A stretch of 64,000 nt of DNA from Nocardia sp. BMG111209 (lineage in GTDB: Bacteria; Actinomycetota; Actinomycetes; Mycobacteriales; Mycobacteriaceae). How positions within the stretch are numbered: the stretch's first letter is position 1; each line of letters begins with the position of its first letter. This document shows positions 1 to 9,797 of the stretch, piece after piece. The position numbers and the translations under genes were made by a program. A model generated the notes under the pieces. The model did not search any database. It was not told the origin of the DNA and saw only the letters and a list, made by a program, of their open reading frames with translations. The stretch is taken from the NCBI RefSeq assembly GCF_000381925.1, contig NZ_KB907307.1, positions 1,178,001 to 1,242,000 on the forward strand, in the 5' to 3' direction.

Positions 1-134
1 CCGCTCATCGGCCCGGGCTGACTCGGCCCGGCGGCGGGCGCCGGCGCGCTCACCGGTGTGGTGCTCGGCTTGCATCCGCTCAGCAGTGCGGCGACCGCCA
101 CAACACTCATGGACAGCTTGGTGACGGACCTCAT
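1..134 (-). CDS. Putative lipoprotein, N-terminal part; gene runs off the left edge
   Basis: Reading the minus strand from an ATG at 134 gives an open frame to the window edge. It opens with a basic start (MRSVTKL), a hydrophobic stretch (SVVAVAAL) and a lipobox Leu-Ser-Gly-Cys with Cys21 as the expected lipidated residue. A Pro/Ala/Thr/Ser-rich linker follows, as is usual in actinobacterial lipoproteins just after the signal peptide. A GAAGG sequence lies a few bases upstream as a possible ribosome site. The mature domain is outside the window, so function is unknown. The protein would be exported and anchored to the outer face of the membrane. It shares its strand with the zinc-ribbon gene upstream, 125 bp away. 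Confidence 0.6.
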   Translation of the reverse strand, partial: MRSVTKLSMSVVAVAALLSGCKPSTTPVSAPAPAAGPSQPGPMS

Positions 135-259
135 CGAACATCCTTCGGCGTGCAGCAATTCGGCTCCCGGAGCGCCTTTTTCGCAGCGCACTCCGAACAG
201 CTCCAATTGTGCATCACACCAGTGGGATTCGACCCATCGTTGCCCGATCCACCCCGGCC

Positions 260-1192
260 TCAGGCCGAACGCCGCCAGCCGGACTCCTCGAACACCCAGC
301 GTTCGCCGGATCCGTCGAGCGCGAGATAGGTGGCGCCGACCGGTAATTCGACCACTTCACCGGCGATTTCGGCGCGGCGCAGCGAGTCCGCTGCCAGCCA
401 GTAGGCGTGGTGCGCACCGTCGGACTCCCACTGCGCGGGTTCGATCGCGGCCGTGAAATGGTCGTCCCGCCGATACCCGTCGCCGCGGGCGCAGGTCCAG
501 TGCAGTACCCGGCGGGTGGTGCCGGGAGCCCAGCCGCGCGGCGCCAGTTCGCGCTCATCGCCGCACACCGGGCACGGCCCCACCGGCCGCGGCGCGTACC
601 GGAACAACAGCCAGTGCAGATCGATGACACTGTGCTCGGTGTCGGCGGCGGTGTCCGCGCCACCGGGACACAGGCAGTCCGGGCAGCGCAGATCCCGCAG
701 ACCGCTGCCGGTGCCCGGCCAGCCGCTGGGCCACTGCGCTCCGCAACGCCCGCAACCGTATTGGTGCCGGCCCGGCCCGGTCACATCGAATGCCGAACGG
801 AAATCCGGCCTTTCGCGCAACGGCCCGAGATAGCCGGGATACCGGCCGAGCCGCCGCGGCCACTGCCCGCGGCCCTCCGCCGGCCACAGCAGGCCGATGC
901 ACCGCATCGCCTCGCCCGCGTCCCAGACCGCACCCGCCCGCGGCGCCACACTCTCCTCGTTCAGCCGATCGGCGAGATCGGCCGGATCACCGGATGTTTC
1001 GGCGTCGAGCGCGGCCAGCCGCCGGGCCGCCGCGTCCTCGAATCCGGCCGCGCGGGCCGCCGGGAAATCCGCGCACTCCAGCGCCGCGTCCCTCCGCGCC
1101 CGCGCCAGCCGATCCCGCTCCGCGCGTACCGCCAGCGCCGCCCGCTCGTCCGCACTCCCGGGCCACCGCTCGATCGCGGGGTTCCCGTACAT
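260..1192 (-). CDS. Hypothetical protein with two zinc-ribbon-like Cys clusters
   Basis: This 310-residue protein of unknown function carries pairs of cysteines in its middle (CGRCGAQW, then CPDCLCPGG about 20 residues on, then CPVCGDE) that could bind zinc as ribbons. The N-terminal third is Arg/Ala/Glu-rich and probably helical; the C-terminal third is rich in Trp and charged residues. The frame is open up to a GTG at 1267, but third-base GC is low between 1267 and 1192 and high after it, so I chose the ATG at 1192. No convincing ribosome site is visible. The DUF6011 gene lies about 100 bp upstream on the same strand and the two may be co-transcribed. I do not recognise a named family. Confidence 0.65.
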   Translation of the reverse strand: MYGNPAIERWPGSADERAALAVRAERDRLARARRDAALECADFPAARAAGFEDAAARRLAALDAETSGDPADLADRLNEESVAPRAGAVWDAGEAMRCIGLLWPAEGRGQWPRRLGRYPGYLGPLRERPDFRSAFDVTGPGRHQYGCGRCGAQWPSGWPGTGSGLRDLRCPDCLCPGGADTAADTEHSVIDLHWLLFRYAPRPVGPCPVCGDERELAPRGWAPGTTRRVLHWTCARGDGYRRDDHFTAAIEPAQWESDGAHHAYWLAADSLRRAEIAGEVVELPVGATYLALDGSGERWVFEESGWRRSA

Positions 1193-1294
1193 TCGCCGTG
1201 GCACGACATCAGCATGCCAACAACCCCCGGATTGCGGAACCGGCGTACCGGTGGCGGGATCGTGCACCGCCGCAAGCGGTCCCGGGCGAGCGAC

Positions 1295-1477
1295 TCAGGC
1301 GGCGATGTCGAACAGGGTCAGCTCGGCGCGCGCGGCCGCGCGTTGTTCGGCCCGTTCGCGCATCGCGCAGGTCGGGCCGATGCCGTCGGCGACCGAGGCC
1401 GGCGAGACGAGCCAGCCGTGACAGCGGCGGCAGTGGGTGACCAGCCGGACCTCGGGGTGGTCTTCGGTGTCGGCCAT
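1295..1477 (-). CDS. DUF6011-type small zinc-binding protein
   Basis: This 60-residue protein has a CRRCHGWLVSP segment, then a Ser-Val-Ala-Asp-Gly-Ile-Gly-Pro-Thr-Cys segment. That is the pattern of DUF6011 domains (CxxC, then SxxxGxGPxC), found in actinobacteria and their phages and thought to bind a metal. The frame is open further upstream, but the ATG at 1477 has a strong GGAGGAG site about 6 bases before it, and the protein starts MADTEDHPEV. The function of the family is unknown. Confidence 0.75.
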   Translation of the reverse strand: MADTEDHPEVRLVTHCRRCHGWLVSPASVADGIGPTCAMRERAEQRAAARAELTLFDIAA

Positions 1478-1579
1478 GTCGATCTCCTCCGGCCGTGGTG
1501 CTACTTCCCGAAGGATCGCACACGGTACCGACATGTTTCCGGCGCCGATGCGACCGCGCGGGGCGCACCGGCGCGGGAC

Positions 1580-2758
1580 CTACAGCCGCTCGATGACGGT
1601 CGCGTTGGACATGCCCGCGCCCTCGCACATGGTTTGCAGCCCGTACCGGCCGCCGGTGGCCTCGAGGTGATTGAGCAGGGTGGTCAGCAGGCGGGCGCCG
1701 GACGCGCCGAGCGGGTGGCCCAGCGCGATCGCGCCACCGCGCGGGTTCAGCCGCTCCGGATCGGCGCCGAATTCGCGCTGCCACAGCAGCGGCACCGGCG
1801 CGAACGCCTCGTTCACCTCGTAGGCGTCGATATCGGCGATCGACAGGCCCGAACGGTCCAGCGCGCGGCGGGTCGCGGGGATCACGCCGTCGAGCATCAG
1901 CATCGGATCGCTGCCGGTCACGGCGAAGGTGTGGAACCGCGCCCGCGGGCGCAGACCCAGCGCGGCGGCCCGTTCCTCACTCATGATCAGCACCGCGGCG
2001 GCGCCGTCGGTGAGCGGGGAGGCGTTCCCGGCAGTGATCCGCCACTCGATCTCGGGAAACCGCTCGCCCAGCTCCGGATCCCGGAACGACGCCGGCAACC
2101 CCGCCAGGCCCGCCGCGGTGGTGCTCGGGCGGACCGTCTCGTCGACCGTGCGGGCGACGCCGTCCACCTCGACCGGCACGATCTCGGCGTCGAAACCACC
2201 GGCCGCAGTGGTGCTCGCGGCCCGCGCGTGCGAGCGGGCGGAGTACTCGTCGAGCGTCTCGCGGTCCAGCTTCCAGCGCGCGGCCAGCAACTCCGCCGAG
2301 ATGCCCTGATTGACCAGGCCCTCCGGATACCGGGACGCGACCAGCGGCCCGGCGGCGTCGCGGCCCATCGACGCGGTGCCCATCGGCACCCGGCTCATCG
2401 ACTCCACACCACAGGCGATCGCGACGTCGTAGGCGCCGGCGATGACACCCTGCGCGGCGAAATGGGCGGCCTGCTGGCTGGAACCGCACTGGCGGTCGAC
2501 CGTCGTGGCCGGCACGTGCTCGGGGAATCCGGCGCCGAGCACCGCGCTGCGGGCGATGTTCAGCGCCTGCTCACCGGCCTGCCCGACGCAGCCGCCGATG
2601 ACGTCGTCCACCAGGCCCGGATCGATGCCGGTGCGCGTGACCAGCGCGGTCAGCACATGCGACAGCAACGCGGCGGGATGGATACCGGACAACTGCCCGC
2701 CCGGCTTGCCTCTACCGGACGGCGTGCGCACGGCATCGACGATGACAGCGGTGGTCAT
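1580..2758 (-). CDS. Acetyl-CoA C-acyltransferase (thiolase, FadA-type)
   Basis: This 392-residue enzyme has the full length of a degradative thiolase, which cleaves 3-ketoacyl-CoA with CoA or condenses two acyl-CoAs. The nucleophilic Cys91 lies in DRQCGSSQQA. The other catalytic elements are present: NEAFA, the His348 loop (GGAIALGHPLGASG) and Cys378 in MCEGAGMSNA. The last motif has Ala where CEGGG is usual. An AGGAGGAG site precedes the ATG. It is divergent from the TetR gene at 2905, with two related palindromes between them, so it is very likely a target of that repressor. The substrate cannot be told from sequence; fatty-acid or steroid side-chain beta-oxidation is typical for this type in Nocardia and Mycobacterium. 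Confidence 0.92.
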   Translation of the reverse strand: MTTAVIVDAVRTPSGRGKPGGQLSGIHPAALLSHVLTALVTRTGIDPGLVDDVIGGCVGQAGEQALNIARSAVLGAGFPEHVPATTVDRQCGSSQQAAHFAAQGVIAGAYDVAIACGVESMSRVPMGTASMGRDAAGPLVASRYPEGLVNQGISAELLAARWKLDRETLDEYSARSHARAASTTAAGGFDAEIVPVEVDGVARTVDETVRPSTTAAGLAGLPASFRDPELGERFPEIEWRITAGNASPLTDGAAAVLIMSEERAAALGLRPRARFHTFAVTGSDPMLMLDGVIPATRRALDRSGLSIADIDAYEVNEAFAPVPLLWQREFGADPERLNPRGGAIALGHPLGASGARLLTTLLNHLEATGGRYGLQTMCEGAGMSNATVIERL

Positions 2759-2796
2759 GGACTCCTCCTCGAGTTCGGCAACACGCCGACAGTTCC

Positions 2797-2814
2797 CTAA
2801 CGATCGCTAGATAG
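2797..2814. promoter_or_regulatory. TetR operator, site 1 (thiolase side)
   Basis: The near-palindrome CTAACGATCGCTAG is extended on one side by ATAG. Its reverse complement (CTATCTAGCGATCGTTAG) matches site 2 at 14 of 18 positions. It lies 39 bp upstream of the thiolase start, consistent with repression by the adjacent TetR. Confidence 0.7.
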
Positions 2815-2862
2815 AACGGGAGGGTCAAGGCGTACGGTGGCGATCGAGAGATGGGTCACAAA

Positions 2863-2880
2863 CTATCTAACGCTCGCTAA
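2863..2880. promoter_or_regulatory. TetR operator, site 2 (regulator side)
   Basis: CTATCTAACGCTCGCTAA is an inverted second copy of site 1, 24 bp before the TetR start codon. Two matching sites in a divergent intergenic region suggest that the regulator controls itself and the thiolase. Confidence 0.7.
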
Positions 2881-2904
2881 ATTCCGGCTACTGTCCGGTG
2901 ATTG

Positions 2905-3528
2905 ATGACGCCGCACGAAACTCCCGCGCCGACCGTCGCCGACTGGCGGCGGTACGAGCCGCTGGAATTGACCCCGTTGCTGACCGCGGCGCTGGATGCG
3001 TTCTACGAGAACGGTTTCCACGGCACCACGGTCCGCGACATCGCCCGCCGGGTCGGGCTGACCGTGCCCTCGCTGTACTACCACCACGAGAGCAAGGAGG
3101 GGGCGTTCGTCACGCTGCTCGAGGTGGGCACCGGTGAGGCCGCCGGGCGGGTGCGCGCCGCCGCGGCGGCCGGTGCCGGCCCCCGGGAACAGTTCGCGAA
3201 CGTGATCGAGGCGCTGGTCCTGCACATGACGCACCGGACCCGCCTGGCGGCGCTGGACCAGGAACTGCGCCACCTGTCCCCCGACAATCGCAAGCGTTAC
3301 GCCGCCCGCCGCAAGGAGATCGAGACGGTCCTGCGCGACGTGCTGACCGCCGGCGTCGCCGACGGAACCTTCGCCACCCCCCATCCGGACGAGACGGCCC
3401 GGGCCCTGCTCGGCATGTGCCAGTCGATCGCCCGCTGGTATCAGCCCGACGGCCCGCTGGAGCCGCGCGAACTGGCCGGCCGCTACGTCGGCATCGCGCT
3501 GGCCGCCGCCCGCGCGGACGGCCTCTGA
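2905..3528 (+). CDS. TetR-family transcriptional regulator
   Basis: This 207-residue regulator has an N-terminal helix-turn-helix (FHGTTVRDIARRVGLTVPSLYYHHESKEG, residues about 39-67, typical TetR spacing) and an all-helical C-terminal ligand domain. The C-terminal part, with YRDELR-like charged helices and a conserved Trp near MCQSIARWY, resembles regulators of acyl-CoA metabolism. The ATG at 2905 is preceded by TACTGT, a plausible -10, about 10 bases upstream and no clear ribosome site, so the mRNA may be nearly leaderless. A TTG directly before it is a less likely start. It is divergent from the thiolase and likely represses it through the two palindromes between them. The ligand, probably an acyl-CoA, is inferred. 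Confidence 0.85.
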   Translation: MTPHETPAPTVADWRRYEPLELTPLLTAALDAFYENGFHGTTVRDIARRVGLTVPSLYYHHESKEGAFVTLLEVGTGEAAGRVRAAAAAGAGPREQFANVIEALVLHMTHRTRLAALDQELRHLSPDNRKRYAARRKEIETVLRDVLTAGVADGTFATPHPDETARALLGMCQSIARWYQPDGPLEPRELAGRYVGIALAAARADGL

Positions 3529-3535
3529 CACCGGC

Positions 3536-4495
3536 TCACGGCGTCACGATCAACCTCCTGCTGTTCGATGTGGTTCGCCGCCAAGCGGTTTCGATATCGC
3601 TGAGCGGGACCACGTCCACCGCGAAGACCAGCCGCCCCGACCGCGTCCAGTCCACGATCCGCTCGTACACCGTGCCCATCGTCGCCGCGTCCAGACCCTT
3701 TGCCGCGCCGTAGATCTCGACACCGGAGGTGCGCAGGCTGTCGGCGGTGACGGTGAGCGCGGATCCCGCCGCCTCACCCACCTGCACCAGCCGGGTCGGC
3801 CGCGGGAACGCGAACGACCCGGGAACCAGTGTGCGCAACAGGATCTCGGTGGGCCGCCCCCACAGATAGTCCAGCACCACGTCGTAGCCCTCGCCGCGCG
3901 CCGCGGTGAACGCCTGCGCCAGTTCGTCGTCGGGGACCGCGGTGTCGATCACGATGTCGGCGCCCAGTTCCCGCAGCGCCGCCAGCTTGCCCGGATCGCG
4001 GCCGGTCGCCACGATCCGGCCCGCGCCGAGCAACCGGGCCACCTGGACCGCCAGCCGCCCGGCCACCCCGGTCGCCCCCTGGATCAGCACCGTCTCCCCG
4101 GCCGTGAACCCCGCGGCGGTGACGATCGACATACCGGTGAAGGCCGAGGCGATCACCGGCGCGATCGTGGGCTCGATACCGTCGGCAATCGTGGCGTACG
4201 CCCCGACGGGCACCACGGTCCGCTCGGCGAGCGCACCGTAGGGCGCGCGCGGATTGCCGAAGCCGACCAGCGTGCCGTCCGGTAACGTGCCCACCCCGTC
4301 GAAGGCCGGGATCATCGGCAGCTGCCCGGTGAATGTCGCACTCGCATAATGGGTTCCGGCCGCGATCGCCCGGTCGACATTCTCGACGGCCACCGCCCGC
4401 ACCGTCACGATCACCTCCCCCTCGCCGGCCACCGGATCCGGGAAGTCCTCGTAGCGGGGCACACCCCCGAGCTCGTGCAGAACGGCTGCCTTCAC
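3536..4495 (-). CDS. Zinc-independent quinone oxidoreductase-like protein (MDR superfamily)
   Basis: This 319-residue protein of the medium-chain dehydrogenase/reductase superfamily starts MKAAVLHELG and has the nucleotide-binding segment LIQGATGVAGRLAVQVARLLGA, followed by an ATGRDP segment suited to NADPH. It lacks the cysteines of zinc alcohol dehydrogenases, which points to a quinone-oxidoreductase or enoyl-reductase-like role. The GTG start at 4495 overlaps the stop of the 79-aa gene upstream (GTGA), implying translational coupling. That pair diverges from the TetR gene at 4831 across two tetO-like palindromes and is probably repressed by it. The substrate is unknown; a detoxifying reduction of the TetR ligand is plausible inference. 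Confidence 0.85.
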   Translation of the reverse strand: MKAAVLHELGGVPRYEDFPDPVAGEGEVIVTVRAVAVENVDRAIAAGTHYASATFTGQLPMIPAFDGVGTLPDGTLVGFGNPRAPYGALAERTVVPVGAYATIADGIEPTIAPVIASAFTGMSIVTAAGFTAGETVLIQGATGVAGRLAVQVARLLGAGRIVATGRDPGKLAALRELGADIVIDTAVPDDELAQAFTAARGEGYDVVLDYLWGRPTEILLRTLVPGSFAFPRPTRLVQVGEAAGSALTVTADSLRTSGVEIYGAAKGLDAATMGTVYERIVDWTRSGRLVFAVDVVPLSDIETAWRRTTSNSRRLIVTP

Positions 4496-4731
4496 AGCTC
4501 CCGCCCGAAGAATGCCGCGATCCGGGCCTGCCACCCGGCGAGCACACGCGGCGGACGCGCCGGCGAATGGTTCCACCGCCCCTCGGCATGCCGACGCCGC
4601 TCGCCCGGCAGCCGCGTCTCGTGCCGGACCGTGCCCTGATGCCCCGGCCCCCGATCGACGTGCGCGGGTACCCCCGGAATGCGATGGGTCGCCCGATGCA
4701 GCCGGTCCGTCATCGACTGTCCTTGTGCCAT
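4492..4731 (-). CDS. Small Arg/His-rich hypothetical protein coupled to the oxidoreductase
   Basis: This 79-residue protein starts MAQGQSMTDRL. An excellent AGGAGA site lies 6 bases before the ATG at 4731, and its stop overlaps the GTG of the oxidoreductase by four bases. It is rich in Arg, His and Pro and ends in an amphipathic helix (ARIAAFFGREL). No known family is recognised. The ribosome site, the overlap and the position directly behind a divergent operator support a real first gene of a two-gene operon rather than a leader. A second ATG six codons in, also with a fair ribosome site, is an alternative start. Confidence 0.55.
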   Translation of the reverse strand: MAQGQSMTDRLHRATHRIPGVPAHVDRGPGHQGTVRHETRLPGERRRHAEGRWNHSPARPPRVLAGWQARIAAFFGREL

Positions 4732-4771
4732 AACCGTTCTCCTGTGCCGTGCGGCGACCGCGGCCGCCGCG

Positions 4772-4790
4772 TCCCTATCAGTGATAGGGA
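4772..4790. promoter_or_regulatory. tetO-like operator 1 (perfect 19-bp palindrome)
   Basis: TCCCTATCAGTGATAGGGA is a perfect palindrome. It differs from the classical tetO2 sequence of Tn10 (TCCCTATCAGTGATAGAGA) at one base. It lies between the divergent TetR gene and the small-protein/oxidoreductase operon. Its centre is 21 bp from that of operator 2, two helical turns. Confidence 0.9.
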
Positions 4791-4794
4791 AAAC

Positions 4795-4809
4795 TCTATC
4801 ACTGATAGA
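4795..4809. promoter_or_regulatory. tetO-like operator 2 (perfect 15-bp palindrome)
   Basis: TCTATCACTGATAGA is a perfect palindrome with the tetO half-site TCTATCA. It lies 21 bases before the preferred TTG start of the TetR gene. Together with operator 1 it reproduces the double-operator layout of tetracycline resistance loci. Confidence 0.9.
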
Positions 4810-4830
4810 CTGCCGGGGGAGGTGCGGAAT

Positions 4831-5460
4831 TTGGCATTGGATCGACAGCGGATCGTCGCCGAGGCGATCACCCTGCTGGACGCCGACGGACTCGAGGGCG
4901 TGACGCTGCGCAAACTCGCGGCCCGCCTCGGCGTGCAACAACCGACCCTGTACTGGCATCTGCCCAACAAGGCGGCCCTGATCACCGCGCTGGCCGACGA
5001 GATCCTGGCCCGCGAGTTCGGCGACCCGGCCCCGCCGGAGCCGGACCGGCCCTGGCAGGACTGGCTCACCGGCTTCGCCGAACGCCTGCGCCGGGCCCTG
5101 CTCGCCCACCCCGACGGCGCGCGCGTCTTGTCGGCGGCGCAACTGTCGCGCAAGATGGCCGAACTGTCCGAACTGGCGATGAGCACCCTGGTCGCCCGCG
5201 GCGTCCCGTTGCACCGCGCCCGCGTCATCGTCCTGACCGTGGAACGGTTCACCGTCGGCCACGTCCTCGAGGAACAGGCCCCCCGCCCCGACGCCGCCGC
5301 GCTGCAGGACTTCGACATGGCGACCTTCACCGCGCAGCACCCCACCGTCGTCGCGGCCATCACCGAATACTTCGCCCCCGGCCGCACCGTCGACGACCTG
5401 TTCCGCGACTGCCTGGAGGTGGTCGTCGCCGGCGCCGTGACCCGCTCCGGAACCGACTGA
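4831..5460 (+). CDS. TetR regulator with tetracycline-repressor-type C-terminal domain
   Basis: This 209-residue regulator starts MALDRQRIVAEAITLLDADG, the standard opening of Tet-type repressors. The helix-turn-helix is at residues about 25-48 (LRKLAARLGVQQPTLYWHLP). The C-terminal part carries the RxxLLxHPDGAR and FTVGHVLEEQ segments of the TetR_C_1 domain. I chose TTG 4831 because GGGGGAGG lies about 9 bases before it; the GTG at 4822 would sit on top of that site. Two near-classical tetO palindromes precede it. The gene faces an oxidoreductase rather than an efflux pump, so the inducer need not be tetracycline. Autoregulation and control of the divergent operon are inferred from operator placement. 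Confidence 0.88.
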   Translation: MALDRQRIVAEAITLLDADGLEGVTLRKLAARLGVQQPTLYWHLPNKAALITALADEILAREFGDPAPPEPDRPWQDWLTGFAERLRRALLAHPDGARVLSAAQLSRKMAELSELAMSTLVARGVPLHRARVIVLTVERFTVGHVLEEQAPRPDAAALQDFDMATFTAQHPTVVAAITEYFAPGRTVDDLFRDCLEVVVAGAVTRSGTD

Positions 5461-5631
5461 AAGCACGGGCGCCTGTGCTGTCGCCGGCTGTGACAGTCCC
5501 GGCGACCTGTGGCATGGTGGCGGTCGCGGCAGCGATCGCCGGTCGTTGCCGCGGACCCGCGGCCGCCGCACCCGTCGGTCCGGCACACGCGGCACAGGAT
5601 CGGCAATACCGAAGGCCGGGAAGAGGTTTCG

Positions 5632-6423
5632 ATGACATCGCGGACAGAGCACACCGGGCGCAGATATGTGGTGACCGGTGCCGCCTCCGGGATCGGCGCG
5701 GCGACGGCCGCCCTGCTGCGCGCCCGCGGTTTCGAGGTGATCGGCTGCGATCTCGACGACGCCGACGTGATCGCCGACCTGTCCACCCCCGACGGCCGCC
5801 GCACGCTGGTCGAGCGGGTGGCCGAGCGCGGGACCGTCGACGCGGTGCTCGCGATCGCCGGCGGCGGCCGGACCGGCCTGCTGGAAACGAACTACTTCGG
5901 CGCGGTGGCGACACTGGAAGGCTTGCGGCCGTTGCTGATCGGCAGCCCCGCCCCACGCGCGGTGGCCATCTCGTCGACCTCCTCGCTGGCCCCGGCCGAC
6001 GCGAAGATCGTGCAGGCCTGCCTCGACGGTGACGAGAGCACCGCGGTGGCCCTGCTCACCGCCGACCCCGCCCTCACCGAATCCGGCGCCGGATACGGCA
6101 TCGCGAAACGCGCACTCAACCGCTGGGTGCGCCGCACCGCACCGACCCCCGAATGGGCCGGCGCCGGAATCGCACTCAACGTCGTCGCCTCCGGCGTGGT
6201 CGACACCCCGGCCGCCGCCTGGATCCTCACCGACGACGACGTCCGGAAGGCAGTGGAAACCGCTGCGCCACAACCGTTCGGCGGATTTCCGGGCCGCCCG
6301 GAATGGATCGCCGAACTCGTCTGCTGGCTGGCCGGCCCCGACAACCACTTCGTCACCGGCCAGATCGTCTTCGCCGACGGCGGTTCGGAAGCCTCGTTGC
6401 TGAGCGACACACACTGGCGCTGA
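5632..6423 (+). CDS. Short-chain dehydrogenase, 3-alpha-hydroxysteroid dehydrogenase/carbonyl reductase-like
   Basis: This 263-residue SDR has the cofactor motif TGAASGIG near the start, then CDLDDADVIADLSTPDGR. The latter closely resembles the segment of 3-alpha-hydroxysteroid dehydrogenase/carbonyl reductase (HsdA type), in which an Asp and the IADLST stretch follow the second beta strand. The Ser (ISSTSS) and YGIAK catalytic elements are present, as is a late NVVASGVVDTP segment. It would oxidise or reduce a hydroxy/keto group on a steroid or similar lipid using NAD(P). The ATG at 5632 has a GAAGAGG site. It stands alone, 170 bp after the TetR gene. The steroid substrate is inferred from family resemblance. 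Confidence 0.85.
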   Translation: MTSRTEHTGRRYVVTGAASGIGAATAALLRARGFEVIGCDLDDADVIADLSTPDGRRTLVERVAERGTVDAVLAIAGGGRTGLLETNYFGAVATLEGLRPLLIGSPAPRAVAISSTSSLAPADAKIVQACLDGDESTAVALLTADPALTESGAGYGIAKRALNRWVRRTAPTPEWAGAGIALNVVASGVVDTPAAAWILTDDDVRKAVETAAPQPFGGFPGRPEWIAELVCWLAGPDNHFVTGQIVFADGGSEASLLSDTHWR

Positions 6424-6477
6424 GCGCACCGATTCCGTTGCACGCCAGGATATTCGGGACGACAGCCGCCCGGCCAG

Positions 6478-8488
<2,011 letters not shown>

Positions 8489-8804
8489 CCCGCCGGCACC
8501 CGCCGCCTGATCCGGCCGAGCCCGGCGGCCTGGTCCGGCCGAACCAGGCGGCTCATTCCGTCCGGACCGCGCTGCTCGTTCCAGTCGGACCTGCTCGCTC
8601 GTTCAGCCGAACCGGACCGCCCCGGTCCGGCTGAACCCGGCGGCCCGGCGTGCCGTCCCGCCCGAGGTGCATCCGTCGATACCCGACCGAACAGCGGGCC
8701 GATACCTACCGCAGACGCGCGCGGCGGAAGCGCCGGGCGGGTCCGGACCCGTAGTAGGTTGGCCCGGCGCGAGGGGAGTTCCGGTCGGCCGGTAGGAGGT
8801 GCGG
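8489..8804. other. Intergenic stretch with a hairpin terminator candidate
   Basis: This 316-bp gap holds no gene I can support. Bases 8602-8635 form a hairpin in which TTCAG plus CCGGACCG pairs with CGGTCCGG plus CTGAA. It could end transcription of the monooxygenase, although no T run follows. The first half is low-complexity GC-rich DNA with repeated CTCGTTC- and CCGGCCGA-like words. The last 50 bp presumably hold the promoter of the formylglycine-generating enzyme gene. Confidence 0.5.
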
Positions 8805-9716
8805 ATGGTTGCGCAGGGGTCGGTGGTGGTCCGCAAAGGGATGGTGCGGGTGCCCGGCGGGACGTTCGCCATGGGTTCGCCGGACTACTTCCCCGAGGAA
8901 CGTCCGGTGCGCGAGACGACCGTGGAACCGTTCTGGATCGACACCCATCCGGTGACGAACGCCGCCTACCACCGGTTCGTCCGCGAGACCGGGTATGTGA
9001 CGGTCGCCGAACGCGATCCGGATCCGGCCGAGTTCCCCGGCGCCGACCCCGCGGCGCTGGTCCCGGGCGCGCTGGTGTTCCGGCCCACGGCCGGGCCGGT
9101 GCCGCTGGACGACTTCCGGCGGTGGTGGGCCTACGTTCCCGGCGCGGACTGGCGGCATCCCGGCGGGCCGGGCACGACGCTGGACGGGCGGACCCGCCAC
9201 CCGGTCACCCAGCTCGCCTACCCGGACGTGCTCGCCTACGCGCAGTGGGCGGGCAAGGCGCTGCCGACCGAGGCGCAATGGGAGTTCGCCGCTCGCGGTG
9301 GCCTGCCCGCGGCGACCTACCCGTGGGGAGACGAGTTCGCGCCGCGCGGGCGGCGGATGGCCAACACCTGGCAGGGCCGGTTCCCGTGGGAATTCCTGCC
9401 CGGCCGCGGCCAGGCCGACCGCCCCGGCACCACCGTGGTCGGCGCCTACCCGCCCAACGGTTACGGGCTGTTCGACACGGCCGGCAACGTCTGGGAATGG
9501 ACCGCCGACCCCTACCGTCCCGGCCACGGCCCGGCGGACTCCTGCTGCGCCCCACGGCCGACAACCGACCCGCAACCACGCCGGGTGATCAAGGGCGGCT
9601 CGTATCTGTGTGCCCCCGACTACTGCCTGCGCTACCGGCCCGCGGCCCGGCAGGGCCAGGCCGAGGACACCGCCACCTGCCACCTCGGATTCCGGTGCGT
9701 GACACCCGATCAATAG
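8805..9716 (+). CDS. Formylglycine-generating enzyme (sulfatase-modifying factor)
   Basis: This 303-residue protein of the FGE-sulfatase family (SUMF1) converts the active-site cysteine of sulfatases to formylglycine with oxygen and copper. Family marks are VPGGTFAMGS at the N-terminus, PVTNAAY, the LPTEAQWEFAARGG block, DTAGNVWEWT and RVIKGGSYLC. The two copper-binding catalytic cysteines are Cys269 and Cys274 (YLCAPDYCLRYR), with the five-residue spacing of known FGEs. ATG 8805 follows a good AGGAGG site, so the GTG six bases upstream was not used. The next gene is a sulfatase with the CxPxR substrate motif, so the two form a functional pair. Confidence 0.95.
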   Translation: MVAQGSVVVRKGMVRVPGGTFAMGSPDYFPEERPVRETTVEPFWIDTHPVTNAAYHRFVRETGYVTVAERDPDPAEFPGADPAALVPGALVFRPTAGPVPLDDFRRWWAYVPGADWRHPGGPGTTLDGRTRHPVTQLAYPDVLAYAQWAGKALPTEAQWEFAARGGLPAATYPWGDEFAPRGRRMANTWQGRFPWEFLPGRGQADRPGTTVVGAYPPNGYGLFDTAGNVWEWTADPYRPGHGPADSCCAPRPTTDPQPRRVIKGGSYLCAPDYCLRYRPAARQGQAEDTATCHLGFRCVTPDQ

Positions 9717-9797
9717 TTGGCTGAATATTAGCCACGGTCGAGTAACGGCTCGCGCTATCCGATCCGGCGGCACCCACCGCCTGCCTAGCCTGCTGCC

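Noticed and set aside
407..2800. 797-residue plus-strand frame across the first genes
   Set aside because: It runs opposite the zinc-ribbon, DUF6011 and thiolase genes, and has no recognisable domain.
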